A stretch of DNA of 6,698 nt from assembly GCA_036397995.1 (NCBI GenBank), contig DASWHX010000025.1, positions 1 to 6,698 on the forward strand, in the 5' to 3' direction. The first letter of the stretch is position 1, and each line of letters opens with the position of its first letter. This stretch comes from DASWHX01 sp036397995 (GTDB taxonomy: Bacteria; Bacteroidota; Bacteroidia; Cytophagales; Cyclobacteriaceae). A program made the position numbers and the translations under genes. The notes under the pieces are model-generated. The model worked only from the letters and a program-made list of their open reading frames with translations. It was not told the origin of the DNA and did not search any database. Of the stretch, positions 1-5,135 are shown in pieces.

Positions 1-1
1 T

Positions 2-505
2 AACTATCAGGAAATCATTTCCGGACTTGAAAAAGTCTGGAAAACCTTTGAGTCAGTAAGACCTTTCACTCCCTTTTTCTTAAATGAGCGGTTGAACAAC
101 CTTTATGAAGATGAAAAAACTACCGGAGACATGATTGGGTATTTCTCGTTGCTGGCAATTTTTATTGCCTGTATGGGATTATTAGGATTGGCGACTTACT
201 CTACACAAGTTAGAGTTAAAGAAATTGGAATTAGAAAAGTTCTGGGAGCAAGTTCTGGTAATCTGATCGGCTTGATAAGCCGTGATTTTAGTTTACTGGT
301 TTTTATTGCCATGCTGCTATCCTGGCCCGTTGCGTGGTATTTAATGAATGAATGGCTGAGTACATTTACGTATCGGGTCAACATGAGTTTAGGAATATTT
401 GTGATTTCAGGAATTGGAACGCTGTTATTGGCATTAATGGTTATTTCTATAAATGCATTTAAAGCCGCCACCGCAAACCCGGTTGATTCGCTGAGAAATG
501 AATAA
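2..505 (+). CDS. ABC transporter permease, MacB/FtsX family (C-terminal part, 5' end outside window)
   Basis: This is the last 167 codons of a membrane permease. The frame is open from the first complete codon at position 2, so the TTG at 92 is internal and not a start. The sequence shows the family layout: a periplasmic end (PFTPFFLNERLNNLYEDE), then three membrane segments, roughly GYFSLLAIFIACMGLLGLA, then SLLVFIAMLLSWPVAWYLM, then GIFVISGIGTLLLALMVIS. Between the first two lies the highly conserved cytoplasmic loop KEIGIRKVLGAS. The protein ends in NPVDSLRNE, the usual terminus of these Bacteroidota proteins. Members pair with a MacB-like ATPase and act in the inner membrane on envelope substrates, exporting lipoproteins, peptides or drugs; the substrate cannot be read here. 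TAA stop. A heptamer repeat array begins 23 bp downstream. The family call is very secure; the specific role is unknown. Confidence 0.95.
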   Translation, partial: NYQEIISGLEKVWKTFESVRPFTPFFLNERLNNLYEDEKTTGDMIGYFSLLAIFIACMGLLGLATYSTQVRVKEIGIRKVLGASSGNLIGLISRDFSLLVFIAMLLSWPVAWYLMNEWLSTFTYRVNMSLGIFVISGIGTLLLALMVISINAFKAATANPVDSLRNE

Positions 506-528
506 CAGCTGTCATTAAATGTCATGCC

Positions 529-584
529 GAGTTTAGAGTTTAGAGTTTAGAGTTTAGAGTTGAGAGTTAAGAGTTGAGAGTAAA
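529..584. repeat. Heptamer tandem repeat array 1 (gagttta-type, 8 units)
   Basis: Eight consecutive 7-bp units read on the + strand: four gagttta, then gagttga, gagttaa, gagttga and a degenerate gagtaaa. Because 7 is not a multiple of 3 and the units carry TAG, TGA or TAA near their junctions, the array contains stop codons in several frames. Positions 557-581 are an exact reverse complement of 1126-1150 in array 2 on the other side of the VOC gene. Intergenic short-unit repeats of this kind are common in Bacteroidota; no function is established from this sequence. Confidence 0.93.
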
Positions 585-661
585 CGCTTTTGAAAGATTT
601 AGGAAATATCAAACTTAACTTCTGGTTTTCGTGTTCAATGTTCACTTAAAGAGAAAATACT

Positions 662-1099
662 ATGTCAGCAGCTAATATCTATCTCACATTTGATGGTAAT
701 TGTGAAGATGTATTCAATTTTTACAAATCAATTTTTGGTGGTGAATTTCTTTCTGTGAATCGATTTAAAGAGGTTCCCCAGGATCAGGGGATGGAAATAG
801 GAAAAGAAGATGAAGAAAAAATTATGCATATAACTTTACCCATTGGCAAAGACAGTGTTCTTATGGGCAGCGATACGGCGGGGGGATATGGGGGGCCAAT
901 AGTGCAGGGCAATAATTTCTCAATTTAGGTGAATGCAGATAGTAAGGAAGATGCGGATAAATTCTTTACTGCACTGTCCGCAGGGGGCGCAGTTAAGATG
1001 CCCATGGGCGACACATTTTGGGGATCCTATTTCGGCATGCTAACTGACAAGTTTGGTATTAACTGGATGATCAGTTTCGATCATGGTCAGAGGGAATAG
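662..1099 (+). pseudogene. VOC/PhnB-like glyoxalase-fold protein interrupted by an in-frame TAG
   Basis: The reading frame begins at ATG 662 with MSAANIYLTFDGNCEDVFNFY, typical of PhnB/YjdN-like members of the vicinal oxygen chelate superfamily (about 140-150 residues). It meets TAG at 926-928 after 88 residues. The same frame then continues for 56 residues with strong family signature (MPMGDTFWGSYFGML, then DKFGINWMISFD) to TAG at 1097-1099. There is no frameshift; a single substitution, for example from TTG or TCG, would explain the break. The total of 145 positions equals a normal full-length protein. A GTG immediately follows the stop (929-931), so reinitiation giving a split protein is conceivable but less likely. 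VOC proteins are cytoplasmic and often metal-dependent; the substrate of this subfamily is unclear. The gene lies between two inverted heptamer arrays. It could also be a sequencing error or a recent null allele. Confidence 0.85.
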
Positions 1100-1108
1100 C
1101 TTACCAAC

Positions 1109-1178
1109 TAAACTCCTAACTCTAAACTCTCAACTCTTAACTCTCAACTCCTAACTCCTAACTCCTAACTCTAAACTC
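1109..1178. repeat. Heptamer tandem repeat array 2 (ctaaactc-type, 10 units, inverted relative to array 1)
   Basis: Ten clean 7-bp units (taaactc, ctaactc, tcaactc, ttaactc variants) run from 1109 to 1178, followed by a decayed unit, taacttc, at 1179-1185. Read on the minus strand they are gagttta/gagttag/gagttga/gagttaa, the same family as array 1. The order gagttga, gagttaa, gagttga is shared with array 1, giving an exact 25-bp inverted match (1126-1150 against 557-581). The array lies between two convergent genes and overlaps the 3' end of the alkB-like gene, supplying its stop codon (1171-1173) and last codons. Confidence 0.93.
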
Positions 1179-1785
1179 TAACTTCCATCTGCATCGTCCG
1201 GAAAGTTAGATTCACCCTCGGTCGCCTGACTTTTTTAGTGGGAGGCAGCCGGTGCTGCCAATAGGTTTGAGTTTCTCCCTTCATCACCAGCAAACTTCCG
1301 CTCTCAAGTATGATGGATATTTTTTGTTTGCTTTCCTTATGCCGGAATAAAAAATTGCGCTCAGCACCAAATGTCAGGGAAGCAATGGATGAATCTTTGG
1401 CCAAAGCTTTTTCATCATCGCTATGCCAGGCCATACCCTCATCACCAGTATGATAGAGGTTAAGCAAACAGGAATTGTAGCTGGATTTAGTGAAGCTCTC
1501 TACTCTCTGCTTTAGTTCCAGTAATTCTTTCGTCCATGGCAGAGCCACTTTGGTAGCGTTTGAGTAAGTATACGCATACTCATGGTCTCCATACCAGGCC
1601 GCTTTTCTTTTGGTGATAATATGCCTTCCGAAAATAATGGCTTCATCATTTTTCCATTCGATATCCTTCATCATACGCTCAAAATAATATTGCGCTTCAT
1701 TTCCGGAATAAATTTTCCCGTAATAATGCACGACACCATCATGATGGAGCAGATTTCGTAACTTTTTGCTATTAAAAAGATCCAT
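1171..1785 (-). CDS. alkB: AlkB-like 2-oxoglutarate/Fe(II) dioxygenase (alkylated-DNA repair)
   Basis: This 204-residue protein matches the AlkB/ALKBH2-like family in length and motifs. Oxidative demethylation of 1-methyladenine and 3-methylcytosine in DNA, using Fe(II), 2-oxoglutarate and O2, is the known role of the family. The iron triad is visible as H121 and D123 in WHSDDE and a distal H178 in YWQHRLPP. The 2-oxoglutarate-binding arginine motif is RVNLTFR (R190-R196). Upstream, KRKAAWYGDHEYAYTYSN (from about 60) and LNLYHTGDEGMAWHSD (from about 108) are the usual nucleotide-recognition and core-strand segments. ATG 1785 lies inside the preceding Ada-type gene, whose last 14 bases it overlaps, so translational coupling is likely. 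It is the third gene of the operon that starts at 2862. The last codons (EVRV) and TAG stop fall in the heptamer array, so the extreme C-terminus may have been rewritten by the repeat. Confidence 0.93.
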   Translation of the reverse strand: MDLFNSKKLRNLLHHDGVVHYYGKIYSGNEAQYYFERMMKDIEWKNDEAIIFGRHIITKRKAAWYGDHEYAYTYSNATKVALPWTKELLELKQRVESFTKSSYNSCLLNLYHTGDEGMAWHSDDEKALAKDSSIASLTFGAERNFLFRHKESKQKISIILESGSLLVMKGETQTYWQHRLPPTKKVRRPRVNLTFRTMQMEVRV

Positions 1786-2017
1786 TTTTCCAATTCAAAT
1801 ATTGAGTTCTCAAACAATTTCCACAGGGTCTAAATCCATTTTCCCATGCTTCATTTTCTGATTGAAAAAAAACCCGGTTTTTTATTAACATCCGCCCGCC
1901 GGATTTACAATTAAGTTTGCCATAAATTTTCAACTGTTTATTTCCTGCAAGCCGAATTATTTTATTCTTGATTCTCGAAGTCAGGGAGAATGTGGTTATG
2001 TCACTATGATGAATCAT
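1772..2017 (-). CDS. Stand-alone Ada-type metal-binding domain protein
   Basis: A small protein of 81 residues resembling the N-terminal zinc domain of Ada (Ada_Zn_binding). The recognisable core is IRLAGNKQLKIYGKLNCKSG (about 21-40), then NRVFFQSENEAWENGFRPCGNC (47-68), matching Ada's 'VRFY...AGFRPCKRC' region. C37, C65 and C68 are present. The second cysteine of the usual C-x3-C pair is not; position 41 is a glycine. Zinc binding, or the methylphosphotriester transfer function of Ada's Cys38, is therefore uncertain, although N-terminal histidines (MIHHSD) could supply a ligand. ATG 2017 lies 8 bp after the stop of the methyltransferase gene, and the 3' end overlaps the alkB-like start by 14 bp, so all three genes are probably co-transcribed. 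By inference it may be the detached N-domain of a split Ada. Short homologues of this type are familiar in Bacteroidota. Confidence 0.85.
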   Translation of the reverse strand: MIHHSDITTFSLTSRIKNKIIRLAGNKQLKIYGKLNCKSGGRMLIKNRVFFQSENEAWENGFRPCGNCLRTQYLNWKNGSF

Positions 2018-2025
2018 TTATAAAA

Positions 2026-2862
2026 TCAGTTCATTTTTGCAGCTTCCCATCCAATAATAGCTGCCTTGCGGGTAGCTCCCCACATGTAACCTCCGAAATT
2101 TCCAGTCGACTGAATTACCCGGTGACAGGGAATAAGATAAGCAACCGGGTTGCTTCCAATTGCGGTTCCTACGGCTCGTGAAGCTTCAGGTTTTTGAATA
2201 GCTTTCGCCACTAGTCCATAAGTTGAAAGCTGGCCAATCGGAATTTTCAGCAATGCTTCCCAAACTTTAAGCTGAAAGTCAGTTCCTTTGAGATGGAGTT
2301 TTATTTCGCCCAGCTTACTCCAGTCATGCCGGAAAATATACAAAGCATTTTGCTGCATGATATCCGTAATCTGTTTCATCTGTGCTTTGGGAAACTTGTT
2401 GGTTAAATCCATGAATGATTTCTTCTCATCATCGGCAAAAGCCATATAGCAAATACCTTTTGAAGTGGAGCCAACCAGAATATTGCCAAACGGACTTTCT
2501 GCAAAACTGTAATTGATAATCAAATTTTCACCACCGTTCTTAAATTCGCCGGGCGTCATTCCTTCGATATTTACAAACAGATCGTGCAATCTGCCCGTTC
2601 CTGAAAGGCCGGTTTCATAGGCCGCGTCAAACAAGGTTGCCTGCTTTTCCTTTAAGATATCCTTAGCATACTCAATGCTCAGGTATTGCAGAAATTTTTT
2701 AGGACTCACACCGGCCCATTCCTTAAATATTTTTTGAAAATGGTGTGGGCTAAGATGCACTTTTTCAGCTACTTCATCCAGCGTGGGCTGTTTCTTGAAA
2801 TTCTCGTTGATAAAGGTTATGGCGGCGGCTATGCGCTGATAATTTATCTCCTGCTCTTTCAT
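2026..2862 (-). CDS. ada: AraC-type HTH / methylated-DNA-[protein]-cysteine S-methyltransferase fusion (Ada-like)
   Basis: A 278-residue bifunctional protein. Residues about 9-110 form an AraC-family DNA-binding domain with two helix-turn-helix units (TLDEVAEKVHLSPHHFQKIFKEW, about 27-49, and LFDAAYETGLSGTGRLHDLF, about 77-96). Residues about 112-190 are the small N-subdomain of the methyltransferase. Residues about 194-275 are the catalytic fold with FQLKVWEALLKIP, the arginine-finger segment SRAVGTAIGSNP, and the active site IPCHRVI with acceptor Cys246. It transfers methyl groups from O6-methylguanine irreversibly to that cysteine. Compared with E. coli Ada (about 354 residues) the N-terminal zinc/phosphotriester domain is missing, and a similar domain is encoded by the next gene, 8 bp downstream. 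First gene of the operon with the Ada-type and AlkB-like genes, and a likely transcriptional activator of it. ATG 2862 leaves the HTH complete. How it senses methylation without the fused N-domain is an open question. Confidence 0.95.
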   Translation of the reverse strand: MKEQEINYQRIAAAITFINENFKKQPTLDEVAEKVHLSPHHFQKIFKEWAGVSPKKFLQYLSIEYAKDILKEKQATLFDAAYETGLSGTGRLHDLFVNIEGMTPGEFKNGGENLIINYSFAESPFGNILVGSTSKGICYMAFADDEKKSFMDLTNKFPKAQMKQITDIMQQNALYIFRHDWSKLGEIKLHLKGTDFQLKVWEALLKIPIGQLSTYGLVAKAIQKPEASRAVGTAIGSNPVAYLIPCHRVIQSTGNFGGYMWGATRKAAIIGWEAAKMN

Positions 2863-2880
2863 TTTGATTATAATTTACAA

Positions 2881-2888
2881 CAAAAGTA
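2881..2888 (-). promoter_or_regulatory. Candidate -7 box (TAnnTTTG type) of the ada-like operon
   Basis: On the minus strand this reads TACTTTTG, a full match to the Bacteroidota -7 consensus TAnnTTTG, ending 18 bp upstream of the ATG at 2862. That would give a short leader of roughly a dozen bases. No clear -33 TTTG is visible at the expected distance, which would fit a promoter depending on an activator. The assignment is by pattern only. Confidence 0.4.
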
Positions 2889-2923
2889 TTTTGGAAAGAA
2901 AGGGGATGAAACCCGATAGTTGC

Positions 2924-2943
2924 GAAGATATATGAAGATATAT
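2924..2943. promoter_or_regulatory. Tandem direct repeat 2 x GAAGATATAT upstream of the ada-like operon (possible activator site)
   Basis: Two perfect adjacent 10-bp copies (2924-2933 and 2934-2943), followed by further AT alternation. They lie about 36 bp upstream of the candidate -7 box and 62-81 bp upstream of the operon's start codon. One helical turn per repeat and this position suit binding of an AraC-type activator, which has two HTH units contacting tandem half-sites. Chance AT-rich duplication cannot be excluded. Confidence 0.3.
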
Positions 2944-2970
2944 ATGTAGAGTTTTATTTAAAGTACACCA

Positions 2971-3183
2971 TTAATCAGGTTTTTTTTCACTTAATAAGGT
3001 GATAAATAACCTGTTTTTGTGACAACAGATTTGAATTTGATCTCCGACATTAAAACCTAAACTCTCCAACCAACGGCCAGAGAGCTTGATTTCAGGAACA
3101 ATTATTTTGCTCTTTTCGAAGCCACGGAATTTTGAATAAATTCTTAGTTTTCTGTTATTGATCAAAATTAAAATTTGTTGCAT
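2971..3183 (-). CDS. SymE-like small protein (type I toxin / AbrB-fold family)
   Basis: A protein of 70 residues from the ATG at 3183. The core RKLRIYSKFRG, then IIVPEIKLSGRWLESLGFNVGDQIQI, then NRLFITLL matches the SymE family, whose founding member is an SOS-induced, toxic, RNA-associated protein with an AbrB-like swapped-hairpin fold. The signature 'VPEI-LSG-WLE--GF--GD' is clear. The frame is open further upstream to an ATG at 3252, but those 23 extra residues would be encoded by the operator-like repeat element and would leave only 7 bp to the divergent gene, so the internal ATG is preferred. It lies in a 10-bp palindrome, TTGCATGCAA (3178-3187). The divergent neighbour is an XRE regulator that probably controls it. 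No antisense RNA of the SymR type can be asserted from sequence alone. Toxicity is inferred from the family; some members may instead be DNA-binding or antitoxin-like. Confidence 0.75.
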   Translation of the reverse strand: MQQILILINNRKLRIYSKFRGFEKSKIIVPEIKLSGRWLESLGFNVGDQIQICCHKNRLFITLLSEKKPD

Positions 3184-3204
3184 GCAAGCTACAAAAGCAA
3201 GATG

Positions 3205-3252
3205 AATTGTCAAATTATAATATGACACAATTGTCGTATAATAAAATGACAT
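3205..3252. promoter_or_regulatory. Tandem operator-like element: two 24-bp copies with TGTC-N12-GACA dyads
   Basis: The copies 3205-3228 and 3229-3252 agree at 19 of 24 positions. Each contains TGTC (3208-3211; 3232-3235), 12 bases of AT-rich spacer and GACA (3224-3227; 3248-3251), so each is a dyad. Each spacer overlaps a TATAAT hexamer (3216-3221; 3237-3242). At the junction is a perfect 8-bp palindrome, ACAATTGT (3227-3234). A third TGACA (3261-3265) overlaps the start region of the XRE gene. The location in the divergent SymE/XRE control region suggests two adjacent dimer-binding sites for the XRE protein, overlapping promoters in one or both directions. Confidence 0.65.
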
Positions 3253-3259
3253 TTAGGAT

Positions 3260-3475
3260 GTGACAAAAGATGAGCTTAAAAAGAAAATCGGCCGGCGTGT
3301 AGTTGAGCTAAGAAAGCAGAAAGGTTGGAGCCAATCCGACCTGGCAAGGGCCTGCAATAAAGACCGCCAGGCCATGGAAAAACTGGAAAATGGAAGAGTA
3401 AACCCCACACTTTATTCATTGCTCGAACTCTCCGAAGTAATGGGCGTAAGTTTACCACATTTGGTTAAGTTCTAA
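3260..3475 (+). CDS. Small XRE-family helix-turn-helix transcriptional regulator
   Basis: A 71-residue protein consisting almost entirely of a Cro/C1-type HTH domain. It contains IGRRVVELRKQKGWSQSDLA, followed by RQAMEKLENGRVNPTLYSLL and ELSEVMGVSLPHLV. The recognition helix region is about residues 32-45, with the family's 'LENG-VNPTLYSLL' motif. It starts at GTG 3260; the overlapping ATG at 3258 runs straight into TGA, and no in-frame ATG is nearby. There is no ligand-binding or oligomerisation extension. It is divergent from the SymE-like gene, and two operator-like repeats lie directly upstream, so autorepression plus repression of the SymE-like gene is the simplest inference. The next gene (ending at 3636) is convergent. 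Confidence 0.88.
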   Translation: MTKDELKKKIGRRVVELRKQKGWSQSDLARACNKDRQAMEKLENGRVNPTLYSLLELSEVMGVSLPHLVKF

Positions 3476-3635
3476 AATTTTAATGATCGCTTTACATTTA
3501 TTCAATTCTTTTTTTCTGGAGACTCCTGCGAAATTGGATTGTGGCATTTTTCAACTTAGGAAAATTGGTAGTTGTTAACCATGCATCAGATATTTGGATC
3601 TGAATTAACTCACGTTCATGATTTATATATTTTTT

Positions 3636-4640
3636 TTAGTTTACTTTGATTAAGGCTAAATCGATTATTTCAAGAGCAGTGGTTAAGCCTGCTTTATCCT
3701 GAATTATCTCTCCGCTGTTGCCGGATGGAAATGTGTGACCCTTGTAATTCATCAGATAATATTTGTTTTCACTACTAATTTCTATAACTGCTTCGTAAAT
3801 TATGGAAGGCTGACCTAATAAACCTGCTCCACTATGGTAAAGGGAATCATCTGGAAAATCAAATTCTGAGAAAAACTCATTTTCGTCAAAAGCCACATTC
3901 GCCTCTAATAGGATTTTGAATTTTGTTGTCAACTCAGGATACTTAGTCCGGAGATTAAAGGAATTGCCAGGCGTTGCTCCGGTGATTCCATCAGGCAACT
4001 GATTATCACCATTAGGTGAGAAATATCCGCCGGCAGTTTCAATCCCTCGTTTATGCGACCAATATGGAAGGGCGTCTACCTTAATAATATTTTCTTTAGT
4101 GTTTAACCCGGAATCTAAATCCTTGAAATTCTCTTTTGTTCTGCCTCCATAAAAGACTCCTTTTGCAGTTGAATAGGTTGTGAAAAGTGTTTCCAGATAT
4201 TCTCCTTCGTTGTTCTCAATCCAAACCACTATCTGCGGATACCAAAAATGCTGACCGGCCCTCACCTCAAGGGTTAAGTTGCTATTCGAATGCAAAGGGT
4301 ACTCCACAAAAATATTGCTATCGAAAGTCTGTGGTTGTTTTGATTTAAATCGGGCATAAGAATTTGCAAGGAAATCAACAGGAAAAACCTCGAAACCGAA
4401 AAGCCCCAGTAATAGAAGAATACTAATAGGAACAACCCATTTTCTTCTCAGGTATTTTTTTAATGAAATCCAATTTGAAGCAAAATGCAGGAGTGCACCT
4501 GAAAGAAATAAGCCTCCAAAAAAAACATGCAGGAAGATCAGAAGTCCACTAGCCTTAACAGTGAAAAGCAAGATTCCGCTTACGCTTAGAACAATGAATG
4601 TAGTAGCTATGAAAAGGCTTACAAACGGTCTTTTTGGCAT
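3636..4640 (-). CDS. Membrane protein with cytochrome-b-like N-terminal helices and a DUF2271-like extracytoplasmic domain
   Basis: A 334-residue protein from ATG 4640; a TTG at 4655 would add five residues and is less convincing. Using the ATG start, three membrane helices are visible: about 5-28 (FVSLFIATTFIVLSVSGILLF), 33-54 (LIFLHVFFGGLFLSGALLHF, with two histidines 14 residues apart that could be haem ligands) and 68-88. This resembles DUF4405/PepSY-associated membrane regions. The remaining roughly 240 residues carry WYPQIVVWIENNEGEYLETLF and LPDGITGATPGNSF, which recall the DUF2271 family of periplasmic proteins that often occurs near flavin and iron redox genes. The C-terminus holds GQPSIIYEAVIEI and LTTALEIID. 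A redox role at the membrane is an inference. It starts 27 bp after the upstream CX4C gene and is the last gene of the sigma-factor operon. Confidence 0.75.
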   Translation of the reverse strand: MPKRPFVSLFIATTFIVLSVSGILLFTVKASGLLIFLHVFFGGLFLSGALLHFASNWISLKKYLRRKWVVPISILLLLGLFGFEVFPVDFLANSYARFKSKQPQTFDSNIFVEYPLHSNSNLTLEVRAGQHFWYPQIVVWIENNEGEYLETLFTTYSTAKGVFYGGRTKENFKDLDSGLNTKENIIKVDALPYWSHKRGIETAGGYFSPNGDNQLPDGITGATPGNSFNLRTKYPELTTKFKILLEANVAFDENEFFSEFDFPDDSLYHSGAGLLGQPSIIYEAVIEISSENKYYLMNYKGHTFPSGNSGEIIQDKAGLTTALEIIDLALIKVN

Positions 4641-4667
4641 TAAATTGAAACCCAAGATTCCCTGGCG

Positions 4668-5063
4668 TTACTTATTCAGGGAATTCTTGAGGTTAATAAT
4701 ATTATTCCTGAGATGTCTGACTATTTCGGCATTGGTGCCTGTGTAATTAACCGTCTTGAGGTTCAATAAATCATTGAGCTTTGCAATTTCTTTTACCATT
4801 ATCTGGAGGCTTTCATCATCATCAGTACCTATGGCTACTTCTGTAACTTCAATAAGTCCTTTATTGACTTTCACCAGGTCTTTTAAATTAATCAAATCTT
4901 TGCGTAGCTCAGTCAAAATTACAGCTTCACCTATTTTTGTATTTTCAGGACCGCAAGTCTGAGGCGAACAACCGCTTTTTTGCTCCTGACCGATTTGCTC
5001 CTGACCGAACAATGAGGAAGAAATTCCTATCCCAAGCAAGGATATCAATACTAACTTTTTCAT
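4668..5063 (-). CDS. Small secreted CX4C-motif protein of unknown function
   Basis: A protein of 131 residues. The N-terminus MKKLVLISLLGIGISSSLFGQ is a clear Sec signal peptide with likely cleavage after about residue 20. After cleavage come a duplicated GQEQ segment, then GCSPQTCGPENTKIGEA with C32 and C37, and then a mainly helical, leucine/asparagine-rich remainder (LRKDLINLKDLVKVNKGLI, then LRNNIINLKNSLN) that may form a helical hairpin. There is no lipobox, so it is probably soluble in the periplasm. The cysteine pair could bind a metal or form a disulfide. It lies 72 bp after the sigma factor gene and 27 bp before the DUF2271-like membrane protein gene. Co-transcription suggests that all three serve one thiol-, metal- or redox-linked response. 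I do not recognise a characterised homologue. Confidence 0.8.
   Translation of the reverse strand: MKKLVLISLLGIGISSSLFGQEQIGQEQKSGCSPQTCGPENTKIGEAVILTELRKDLINLKDLVKVNKGLIEVTEVAIGTDDDESLQIMVKEIAKLNDLLNLKTVNYTGTNAEIVRHLRNNIINLKNSLNK
4979..5008. repeat. Perfect 15-bp tandem duplication inside the CX4C gene
   Basis: TTTGCTCCTGACCGA occurs twice back to back (4979-4993 and 4994-5008). It keeps the frame and duplicates five residues, giving GQEQ-I-GQEQ-K just at the predicted signal-peptide cleavage site. Both copies are identical at the DNA level, so the duplication is recent or unstable (slippage). Confidence 0.9.
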
Positions 5064-5135
5064 AATTTATTCAAATTTAAATTTAATGTGACTTATTCAC
5101 AGAGTAAGACGTTCAACCAACAAAAAGATGCAGGA

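Noticed and set aside
196..525. A 109-codon minus-strand frame under the ABC permease
   Set aside because: Antisense to a clearly conserved permease end, with no recognisable protein features.
926..928. Genome-wide reassignment of TAG or selenocysteine/pyrrolysine-like decoding
   Set aside because: TAG serves as the normal stop of the alkB-like gene and of the distal VOC frame, and no recoding element is evident after the codon.
529..1178. Transposon or IS ends flanking the VOC gene
   Set aside because: The inverted sequences are short tandem heptamers with no transposase between them and no target-site duplication that I could see.
1990..2181. Plus-strand frame over the ada-like 3' end
   Set aside because: Antisense to the methyltransferase active-site region; no family signature.
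2686..2919. Plus-strand frame over the AraC-HTH and operon upstream region
   Set aside because: Antisense shadow of the conserved HTH coding region; no plausible function.
3184..3252. N-terminal extension of the SymE-like protein from the ATG at 3252
   Set aside because: The 23 codons coincide with the operator-like direct repeats, do not resemble family N-termini, and would leave no control region between the divergent genes.
3586..3603. Hairpin TCAGAT-ATTTGG-ATCTGA between convergent genes as a terminator
   Set aside because: Only six weak base pairs and no adjacent T-run; not enough to call a rho-independent terminator.
4756..4962. Plus-strand frame over the CX4C protein gene
   Set aside because: Antisense to a gene with a clear signal peptide; composition is serine-rich as expected of a complementary shadow.
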